DNA of 64,000 nucleotides from Bactrocera neohumeralis (taxonomy: Eukaryota > Arthropoda > Insecta > Diptera > Tephritidae), in contig NC_065921.1 of NCBI RefSeq assembly GCF_024586455.1, forward strand, positions 51,296,574 to 51,360,573. The letters are read 5' to 3'. The notes beneath the pieces were generated by a model. It was not told the DNA's origin. It was given only the letters and a program-made list of their open reading frames with translations, and did not search any database. Below are positions 55,490-64,000 of the stretch, in pieces. The position numbers were made by a program, and so were the translations under genes. The stretch's first letter is position 1; each line of letters starts with the position of its first letter.

Positions 55490-56545
55490 ATTTTTATACT
55501 CTCGCAACCATGTTGCTAAGGAGAGTATTATAGTTTTGTTCACATAACGGTTGATTGTAAGTCCTCAAACTAAAAGAGTCAGATATAGGGTTATATATAC
55601 CAAAGTGATCAGGGTGACGAGTAGAGTCGAAATCCGGATGTCTGTCTGTCCGTCCGTCCGTGCAAGCTGTAACTTGAGTAAAAATTGAGATATCATGATG
55701 AAACTTGGTACACGTATTCCTTGGCTCCATAAGAAGGTTAAGTTCGAAGATGGGCAAAATCGGCCCACTGCCACGCCCACAAAATGGTGGAAACCGAAAA
55801 CCTATAAAGTGTCATAACTAAGCCATAAATAAAGATATTAAAGTGAAATTTGGCACAAAAGATCGCATTAGGGAGGGGCATATTTGGACGCAATTTTTTT
55901 GGAAAAGTGGGCATGGCCCCGCCCCCTACTAAGTTTTTTGTACATATCTCGGAAACTACTATAGCTATGTCAACCAAACTCTATAGAGTCGTTTTCTTCA
56001 GGCATTTCCATATATAGTTCAAAAATCGGATAATAACCACGCCCACCTCCCATACAAAGGTTATGTTGAAAATCACTAAAAGTGCGTTAACCGACTAACA
56101 AAAACGTCAGAAACACTAAATTTTACGGAAGAAATGGCAGAAGGAAGCTGCACTCAGGCTTTTTTTAAAAATTGAAAATGGGTGTGGCCTCGCCCACTTA
56201 TGGACCAAAAACCATATCTCAGGAACTACTCTACCGATTTCAATGAAATTCGGTATATAATATTTTCTTAACACCCTGATGACATGTACGAAATATGGAT
56301 GAAATCGGTTCACAACCACGCCTTCTTCCAATATAACGCTATTTTGAATTCCATCTGATGCCTTTTCTGTATAATACGAGTATATACATTAGGAACCAAT
56401 GATGATAGCGGAATAAAACTTTACAAAAATACGGTATTTGAAAAATATGTAAATGATGTATAATGAAATCTCGATTATCACTTTATCATGCGAGAGTATA
56501 AAATGTTCGCTGACACCCGAACTTAGCCCTTCCTTACTTGTTTAA
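55490..56545. repeat. Fly interspersed repeat (TACTCTCGCA / CCGAACTTAGCCCTTCC type)
   Basis: Starts TTTTTATACTCTCGCAACC and ends CCGAACTTAGCCCTTCCTTA, a very common fly repeat. GTCTGTCTGTCCGTCCGTCC simple sequence at 55,642. It lies in the intron just after the Ig exon. Related fragments: 7.46, 50.69, 57.92 and 59.7-60.2 kb. Small minus-strand frames in it are not genes. Confidence 0.8.
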
Positions 56546-57215
56546 TTTTTGGTTTATGATTATTTTTAGCCTAGTTTTTGTTTCTTAAACCCTAAAGATT
56601 ATTAAAAAATCTCAACAAACAATAATAAAGAATTAAAGATCAGAGGCTGTGCTAATAATGTTTGACTATACAATGTAATTGGAATACATAATATAATTAA
56701 TAAGTAATTATTGCATTTTTAATTTTTAATACCATATCTTTTTTGATGTGGCAATAATTCATAGAAAAGTCGTTGGTCGTTAAGTATATTCATAATTGTT
56801 TCCCAAAGGAAAATTCGTTTAACTCTTTTCATATTTTTTTTTTTCTTAGGATATCCAAATAGTCACAATTGTACCACTACACTACATACATATAAGTACA
56901 TATATCAATATTTTAAAAATAGATGATTCATTTATAGAAGATCGTGTCGATACGAAGTGTGCTTCCTCTTACGAAAGAAGTGTTTGTATCCAAAATAGCA
57001 CAGCTTTCTTATTTTCAAAGTGTTGGTTCAAAAACGATTTTGTTAGTAAAACATCATTTTTAAAACATATTCATTCAATACTTTGAAATATTTTATATAA
57101 TGATCTCTTTGTATGTAGAAAGGTAATTAGAATAAACCCAACTAGTAGCTTGTTGTTTTGGGCGGGTGTGTAAGCAGGCGTGCAGGCAGAAGATGAAGAA
57201 TGAGCCATCGATGCT
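56546..57215. other. AT-rich intron-like sequence
   Basis: No supported gene or element. A short GC-richer piece begins at about 57,150, leading into the mariner relic. Confidence 0.5.
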
Positions 57216-57219
57216 TTTG

Positions 57220-57770
57220 GGTCAGTAATCGCGCTGTATCAAAGATATTTTACGATAAGTTTTTTCTTTCGATCTGTCAAAAATTGGTTCAACGAGTTTT
57301 ACCGCACGTCGGTTGTTGAGGTGTCCCGACCACAGTCACTACACAGCAGGATGCCATTTTGTGACCGTCGACGAAACATGGTTTTTCCGCATATAAGATA
57401 TCAAAAAATAGTAGACTTCACCCAACGACCCTGCTCTAAAAAAGACGAATAGTGTTCATTCAGCCGGAAAGGTGACAGCCACTGATTTCTGGGTTTCACA
57501 AAGCATGAATTGCGTTACAGGGCTTGAACCTCAATGATTTGAACGATTCTCAAAAAAACGTGTGTATTTGGCGAAGAAAAAAGTGTTTGTCCACAATTGC
57601 ACCGCGTTGGAGCACCGGGTCAAGTGTATTGAGCTAAAAGGAGGCTATCTTGATATATTCGTATATCTTTTGTTTGCTAAGAACTTATTAGATCGGCGTG
57701 CCGTGGTATTTTTTGAAGGGTCTGAACTACAGAAAGTATACTTTTGACATTATTTTTAATTGATGACGAT
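57220..57770 (+). pseudogene. Mariner transposase relic
   Basis: The plus strand, across stops, reads HFVTVDETWF near 57,355 (first catalytic D region), then a SPNDPALKK-like segment and SAGKVTATDFW near 57,465, in mariner order. The C-terminal part and termini are not recognisable. Confidence 0.7.
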
Positions 57771-57917
57771 TCAGACGATTATCCTATTTTGCCTGCAATA
57801 TTAATATCTTCGGATGGTCACGCGTAACCCATTCCATCGAGATTTCTCAATTTTACTAAAACTTGTTATGACCTACAATATATCTCAACAGAATAAAATG
57901 TAAAATTAAGAATAACA

Positions 57918-58129
57918 AGTAAGGAAGAGCTAAGTTCGGCTGCAACCGAACATTTCATACTCTTGCCTCTGGCAAGAATCAAAGTCAGGGAAATACTTTA
58001 AGGTCTAAAACATCAACCAGAGGATCCAAGCGATTTTATATATATGTATCGGGTGAAATACTTTTTTTAAAAAAAACGTCTAAAACATCAACCAGAGGAT
58101 CCAAGCGATTTTATATATATGTATATATA
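57918..58129 (+). repeat. Fly interspersed repeat start plus 75-base direct duplication
   Basis: AACAAGTAAGGAAGAGCTAA begins another copy of the 55.5-kb family. Within it, GTCTAAAACATCAACCAGAG with the next ~30 bases occurs at 58,003 and again at 58,078, a local direct duplication. Confidence 0.7.
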
Positions 58130-59355
58130 CAAGGTTAGTCGGGAAAGTAATAGGACTGATTTTCTTCCGCCGCGACTGTACTTCGGAGCGTGCGACTAAT
58201 ATTTTTGAACTTAGGTTGATTCTACAGAGTATTAAATAAAACCAAATAGATCAAATTCTCCTCGTTATAATTTTTATTCTGATGCAATCTTAAGACTGAA
58301 TATGAATGAAAGAAACATAGTAAGTCGGTAACCAAAAAAATAAAGAACCGATGCTTTTATGGGGATTATATATACAAGTTAGTCGGGAAGTGAGTGCCTG
58401 GGAAAAGAACTGTGGATATGGAAATTTTAGGATATGTGAATAAAGAAACATGTATATAGGAATGTGGGAAGTTTTGGAATGTGGGATTAAAGTATGTTTA
58501 TTATTATAGTGTGTTTACAATATTTATATTTAGGTACGGAACATAACTTGCGCGCACTGACTGGATTCGGTAGAGCGCGTTCCTAGCTAACGAACAAGCG
58601 GCTTGTCTCCGAGCACCTGGAGAGTCAGGACAAACATTTACACACGACGTGTTTCTGTGAGTGGTGCAAGCCGAAAATACAGCGTTTGTTAGAGCAGAGT
58701 TACGCGATGTGTGAAACTCGGTAAATATGCCTCAGAGACGTTTGATATAATCAAGCAGGCTTACCCAGATGTTGCTTTAGCAAGAAATGGTGTGTTTCAG
58801 TGGCACTAGGCCTTTTTGGAGGGCCGGGAAGAGGTCGGTGATGAAGACCGTGCTGGGAGACCTGCGACTTCGACAAACACCGACAATGTGACTCGTAAAA
58901 TTTTGAACTCAGACCGTCGACTAAGTATTCGTTTAATTGCCCAGATGTTAAAAATATCTGTGTTCATGACATTGTGACCGAGGACTTGAACATGAGAAAG
59001 ATGTGCGCGAAGATGATCACAAAAATTAAGGCGAGTGGAAGCGTGCCAAGAAAATTTGAACATGACAAGTGACCCCCAATTTTTAAATAACTTAATTACG
59101 GGTGACGAGTCATGGATCTTTGGGTATGATCCCTGAAAAAGTCAATGAAAGGCAAGCATTTTGAGACGACAGAGGGGATCCAAGCAGTATTCACCTCGGC
59201 TCTCGGCTATTCCGGATAATGCATTCCGTGACTCCTTCCTTCCACTGGCAGCGCTGCTTTGACGCAGAAGGAACCTATTTTGAAAAATTTTTAAGAATTG
59301 TAACGATTGGTTCAATAAATTTTTTTAAATCGACCTATTACTTTCCAGTACATGG
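58130..59355 (+). mobile_element. Mariner element, decayed, with rearranged 5' part
   Basis: Termini GGGAAAGTAATAGGACTG (58,140) and CCTATTACTTTCCAG (59,335) are inverted. The plus strand contains mariner transposase pieces: KLGKYASETFDIIKQAYPD (near 58,710), FLEGREEVGDEDRAGRP (58,810), SDRRLSIRLIAQMLKIS (58,910) and TGDESWIFGYDP (59,100, first catalytic D). The N-terminal half carries DD-mariner helix-turn-helix features; stops and an internal copy of the terminus (TTAGTCGGGAA at 58,379) show decay. Confidence 0.75.
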
Positions 59356-60200
59356 AATTTGGGAATTCGGAATAGTATCGTCCTGATTTTATCTATTAAC
59401 TATTATCATGCCACATACTAAAAAACTGTTCCTTCTATTTCATAAGGTCCCTCGCATACGATCACCAATCACACAGAGTAAACCCAGCCAGTTGTTCGAA
59501 AATCCTGATATTAGTTATATGGGGGGTAGGTCAAGTTTGCGTTAAATTCTATCTATTAGGCACAAATATATACTGTTATGAGTAAAACTTGTTCTGTAAT
59601 TTTCATTGAGATAACTCAAATATTGGCTGATATATCTCGCATCAATTTTATATTAGGTATATACAGGCTCAGAGAGTATTGACTCGAATCGCTTTTAGTA
59701 GTATGGGGAGTGAACGGGGTTATTTTCCGACTCCATTCATTTTCACACTGCCGGTAGAAGTTCTTATAGCATTTGAGCTGTGTAAATTTGGTTGTTGCAG
59801 CTTTAGTGGTTTAGGAGATATGTAGATTAAACATATTAGATGGCGGGATCACGTCCATTTTTCAAAATTTTTCGACCACAAGTGGATCTTGCTACCGTTA
59901 CGCCCTGTACCAAATTAGAGTTTTATATCTTAATTTACGGCTTACTTACGGTTATGCCCATCTACGAGCTCGCATTTGTTTTGCACCAAAGTACCCTCAT
60001 ATCAAATTTTATCAAGATATTTCAATTTTTACTCAAGTTACAGTTTGCACGGACGGACAGACAGACAGTCACCCGGATTTTAACTTTTATCGTTATCCTG
60101 ATCATTTATATATTTACCTTATATTTAGCTCGCTTAGTTTTAGTTGAACAAAACTATTATACTCTATGGCAACACAGTGCAACAGTATCAAAACGACTAG
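59356..60200. repeat. Fly interspersed repeat remnants
   Basis: 59,840-60,190 belongs to the 55.5-kb family (AAATTTTATCAAGATATTTC, GGACGGACAGACAGACAG, CTATTATACTCTATGGCAAC). 59,356-59,840 is diverged, without coding features. Confidence 0.6.
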
Positions 60201-60527
60201 ACAACAATCAGAGGTGTTGTGGATTCTGATAGTTGTCGGAATCAGAATTGAAACCGATAAGAAAAAGTAGTTGGTGTCATGAATTCAGATATTATTGGTT
60301 TGATGTTCGAAACAGAATATGTATCGGTTTTGGGTGTCACGGAAACCAATTTTGTTGGCTATCAGAAACAAAGCAAGAAGATAGTCGCTGACAGATTTGA
60401 AATGTAAATTAAGAAATAAAGTTATTTTATTGTTATGAATTAATTTATATTTATTTCTTAGGAGAAAATATAAAAATAAAACACGTAATGTCTTAATTAT
60501 TGAGTTTTGGAAAAACAATGCGACTAT

Positions 60528-61233
60528 TTAAGGGGGGAGCTTGACTTATAGGCTTTAAAAAATCGATTTCTTTTAGATTTTTTCTTTGGGAGGGAAAGAA
60601 ATAATTGATTAAAGCGAAATTTCTAGGGTTTATAGTTATATATTTAAACATCATCCGAAAATTTTTTGGATACGAAACCTTGAATATTATGCCTTTGGGA
60701 AGCAATTGCCTGATGCATTTCGCATGTACATTTTTCGGACGGTGTGCAGTATGCAGGTCGCAATTTCTATCGGAAAACAAAAATTCAAAGAGATTCATAT
60801 TTGTTTATAACTTATGTTCTAGTTGAACTAAGAAAATTTCAAAAAAAAGCGTGAAATAATAAAATTTTTTTTAATTAAAAAAAAATTTTACTTTATCTTG
60901 TTTAAACATATGTTCAAACTTAACTTTTCTTGGTTTTTTTTTTGCTTAAATGTTTAATGCCAAAGATAATAAACTTTCCCCAATTCCATACGACGTTTAG
61001 TTTTTTCTATCCTGCCCGCCAATTAAGAAAAATCATAAAAATGAAAAACCGAGAAATCGCGCGTCAAAGTTTTCGCTTTTTGCCCATGCGTTCATACGAG
61101 TATATCTGCTAGACGCTCGGTCACAATTTCCATCTATAACTTTGGGGACATATTCTTAGATAATTTTTAAAGAGATTTAAGCAAAAAACAAAATCGATTT
61201 TTTGAAGCTTCTAAAGCAGGCTCCCCCGCTTAA
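60528..61233. mobile_element. TTAA-flanked MITE, complete copy
   Basis: TTAA at 60,528-60,531 and 61,230-61,233 flank a 698-bp non-coding element whose ends are GGGGGGAGC and GCTCCCCCGC, extending into a longer inverted repeat (AAAAAATCGATTT on both sides). The interior matches the reverse of 26,616-27,203. TTAA target and no coding capacity suggest a piggyBac- or Kolobok-derived MITE. Confidence 0.8.
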
Positions 61234-61978
61234 AGAAGAGTTACCAAACGTAATAAACGTAATAAACGTAATTTAACACCCAAATGCGTCTTTATTCATT
61301 CGATAAATGTTATCTCTTAAAATCTGTCTTTAAATCGGAACTAATTAAGAACCTTAATAGGATTGCTTCCAAATGTATTCAAGTTTTGTCACATTAGTAA
61401 ACAGCTGTTTCGAATATTGTGTATGTTCGAAAAGACGAAAATCCAAACAGATTCCGTGACACCAATTAAAAACAGAATTGGTTTGCAATTCTGACAGCTA
61501 AGCAATTCTGTCTTGGATTCCACATATTATGCTAAGTGTTAATGTTAAATGGGGCTCAAAATGTTGTATTTGCAGAATGCTACATTTTACAGCTAATAAA
61601 ATCTGTTCACCAAATGAGCCCCCTAAAGCACAAGTGGTATAACTCCACTTTTTCTTCTGTCGAGATATTAAAGGGTTTGCTAAAAGTTGTATATAAAAAT
61701 AATATTGAACTTTTGGACTACTTTTTTCAATAAAACTTCAGAAAAAGGTCTTATTTAACTTAAATTGATGTCTTTGAAACTTTTTGTCCATTAACTCTTG
61801 ATTTATCGAGTACCGAAAATTGATTATACCATTTGTGCTGTAAATGGTTTTAAGATTTCATTTAACTTATAAATAGTTTGAAATCTGTTTCGTTTTCTCA
61901 TCTAATTTTTCATGTATTATCAATAAAACTTAAATTTATTTCATTATTGACAGTATAATAAGTGAAAAAATATTTTTT
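61234..61978. other. AT-rich spacer
   Basis: Starts with a small tandem repeat (AACGTAATAAACGTAAT). No gene or element is recognised; it could be the 3' flank or UTR of the transposase-like gene. Confidence 0.5.
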
Positions 61979-63861
61979 TTATTCATCGTCACTTTCTTGA
62001 GATTCTTCCTGAAGTGGGCCAACATCTTCAGCAGTCTCACTAGTAACAAGCCCCTCGAAATAATTGTGGTGTACTGGAGGGATGTATGGCAGCAAGTCCA
62101 TCATATCTTTCCTTTTTTCTTTTGAAATAGGCCGAGCTCTTGTGTACAGCTTACCCTGATCAATGATGCAAACATTAACCGGTCGTCCTTTTTTTCCTGC
62201 TGGCTCGAAATCCAATGTTGAAAACGGCATATCTTCAGATAGAGTTTCCTTAAAAAGGATTTTAATAGGCTCACTTTTTGTGTAGCGTATCCATTGCATT
62301 TTCAGCCACGATACAGGTTGGCCTTCACAGTCTTTTTTCTTTTGGTGATTTTTTTTAGGATGTTTTCGACTGACAAAAAATTATCGATCGTCATAACTGT
62401 CACATGAAAGGCATTCTTTTTCCTTGACAACGCAATAGTTCTATACCAGTCGTCAGGTGTAAATATTTGTTGCGACTTACCAAAATTTTCAATAGATGCA
62501 AAGTCACAGTCATTGGGGAGGAATGAATGTCCACTTTGCATGAACTTTTGGTCCATCATTTCTACATTATTGTCTGGACTTTGGACATATTTCATCAACG
62601 TCATAGCGATTTTCCAGTTACGGTTTTGACCTGTGCATGTGTCACTACACATAACCACATGTTTGGCTGCTGTCGCTCTAAATTTTATGTGTTTAATTAA
62701 ACACGATGAAATTTCTTGTGAACCTTTAGAACCATTTACTTCGTCCCAACAATACATGAGCCCCATTTTCGTTGAAAGTTTATGGCAACCTAAATGGTAT
62801 ACGTACATATTACGTGTGTAGTAGGCCTGTTGACACACCAATTCCGGGAAAGGCAGGGACTTCTCCAAATCAAAAGAGAATGCATAGTAGCTGTCATTGT
62901 TAGCACTTTTTTCAGCATCCGCCTTCATGGAATCGCGAGCTTGTTCTGCCTTCCGTAAATGAAGTTCATGGTCCTGCTTGAGCTTTCTCTTTTCTTCTTC
63001 ATCTGTTGAGTATTTTACTTTATTAGAAAAAATATCACACTTGACGCAAGTGTCTTTATGTGGGGCGTGATATAGCAGATTGAACTCGATATTAAAAGTT
63101 CTTCGATATATATGCTCCCTAACAGGCTGAAGCCCTTGGCTTTCAACGTGCTCCTTGTACAGATTGTACATAAGTCGTATATTTAAGTTCTCGGCTAAAT
63201 ATTTCCTATTTGGGTTGTGTTTTCTTGTGTAGTGAGATTCGTATGAAGGAAAAGCTGAAATATGGGCTCTTACTTGTGCCATTTGTTCATCGGAGGTTTT
63301 GTTACCAGGCACCTTCTTACCCCGTTTATCGTCCCCTGGAGGATAGCCCATTTTGACCTTCTCCAAAGCTCGCGTCATTCTTCCATTTGAGATTTTCAAT
63401 GTTTCTAAGAAGTACCTCTTGCAAACCTGTTTGAACTTGTTCGATTCTTCTCAGCGGTGGTTGGCCGACGACGTACCGGTAATATTGGTTTCAAAAGACC
63501 AAAAATGAATGCATTTTGGGCAGAGAATGTCCCTATTTTCCAAAATGCTTCGAATATTTTTTTTCGTTCTTCTTCTGTTATTTTGTTAAAACACTTTTTG
63601 GTGCATTTGCAATCGAGATTGCTAAATTGCTTCTCTGGAATTGGCTTTCCCTTTCTAGTGACGTAAGAGTCTCCCGAATTTCGCTTTCTTTTTTCTTTCT
63701 TCTCGCTTCCATTCCTTTCTCTGCCTTTTCCGGGCTCTCTTTGGCCTTCCTTCTGCATTTTCCTCTGCTTCACCACTTTCATGAGTACTGAGTCTCCCTT
63801 CCACATCAGCAGCTGCTTCATTGTCCTCTATGGAACCGGGATCATCAACGGCTGAAACCAA
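61979..63861 (-). pseudogene. DDE-like transposase gene (DUF7869-like family), three frame changes
   Basis: Minus-strand gene whose reading moves between frames at three places: about 63,680, about 63,440 and about 62,325. Order: acidic then basic N terminus (RKRQRKEWKREERKKK); a Cys motif (DCKCTKKCFNKITEEERKKI); a central part with CVKCD; YAFSFDLEKSLPFP near 62,860 (first conserved D); CSDTCTGQNRNWKIAM near 62,630 (second D); GHSFLPNDCDFASIE near 62,510 (later D/E); and an acidic C terminus ending at the TAA near 61,979. TTTCAG before 63,855 could be an acceptor, so further exons may lie right of the window. The family is widespread in insects and cnidarians and probably derives from a transposase; its chemistry is unproven. 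All shifts fall at or next to A-rich runs, so assembly error is possible. Confidence 0.65.
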
Positions 63862-64000
63862 AGCTTACGTTCAATTATTTGAGAAAGTATAAACATTACG
63901 ACATGAATTAGCATTTTCGATTAAGCACCAAATTGGGTTTTACAACAACAACAAACGAATGAAGAAATTTTGCCATTTTTCAGCTTAACACTTAATTTCA
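63862..64000. other. Window edge, probable intron
   Basis: AT-rich sequence right of a possible splice acceptor of the minus-strand gene; contains ACAACAACAAACGAATG. No coding call. Confidence 0.4.

Noticed and set aside
55494..56331. Short minus-strand frames next to the Ig exon
   Set aside because: They lie inside a common interspersed fly repeat and have no conserved domain.
60203..61510. Possible outer MITE with TGTGGATTCTG-like ends around the TTAA MITE
   Set aside because: The ends match poorly and no target duplication is seen; only the inner TTAA element is supported.
1..64000. CRISPR arrays, tRNA, rRNA, bacterial-type operons or terminators
   Set aside because: None seen; the tandem repeats present are transposon-linked and lack spacer structure, and the DNA is eukaryotic.

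Overview
The window is eukaryotic and looks like brachyceran fly DNA, most probably a tephritid fruit fly. The signs are an AT-rich background full of ATACATATGTA-type simple sequence, introns with GTAAGT donors and T-rich acceptors, one exon closely resembling the first Ig exon of the fly nephrin homologue sticks-and-stones (sns, or its paralogue hibris), and fly-type transposable elements (RTE, Jockey/CR1, R1-like, BEL/Pao, errantivirus, hAT, Tc1/mariner). I see no rRNA, tRNA or CRISPR, and nothing bacterial.

Layout. 1-3.3 kb: a Jockey/CR1-type LINE on the minus strand with one uninterrupted 1,090-codon frame that runs off the left edge. It has two zinc fingers, an endonuclease, a reverse transcriptase and a 2A-like motif at its N terminus. 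3.3-9.5 kb: relics, including a Tc1 element, a 154-bp tandem repeat family, an RTE fragment and a hAT-like MITE. 9.6-24.4 kb: a nested stack. A full-length RTE (9.6-12.8 kb, 11-bp target duplication) lies beside a decayed minus-strand BEL/Pao element (13-20 kb). A second RTE copy and a nearly intact hAT element (16.9-19.8 kb, perfect 8-bp duplication) have inserted into that BEL element. A third RTE copy follows (21.7-24.35 kb). 24.4-36.6 kb: two MITEs, an R1-like ORF1, an internally deleted errantivirus (28.4-32.2 kb), a head-to-head RTE chimera and pieces of an R1/I-like LINE.

36.6-44.5 kb: a TIR-bounded element carrying a spliced multi-exon gene, a rearranged RTE copy whose N-terminal 571 codons are intact, and an inverted copy of the first 0.8 kb of the TIR element, followed by a MITE. 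44.5-61.9 kb is mostly intron-like or intergenic AT-rich sequence with small TE relics. The only clear host coding sequence is here, the Ig exon at about 54.85-55.35 kb on the plus strand; a possible upstream coding exon ends at 47,822 in a compatible phase. 61.98-63.86 kb: a minus-strand transposase-like gene with conserved D-rich motifs, broken by three one-base frame changes.

Functionally the window is a TE graveyard with a few young insertions (the LINE at the left edge, several RTE copies, the hAT element), probably in and upstream of a large sns-type gene. The features most worth a second look are the 2A-bearing, AUG-less LINE frame, the element with the captured or self-encoded spliced gene and its long inverted arm, and the transposase-like gene at the right edge.
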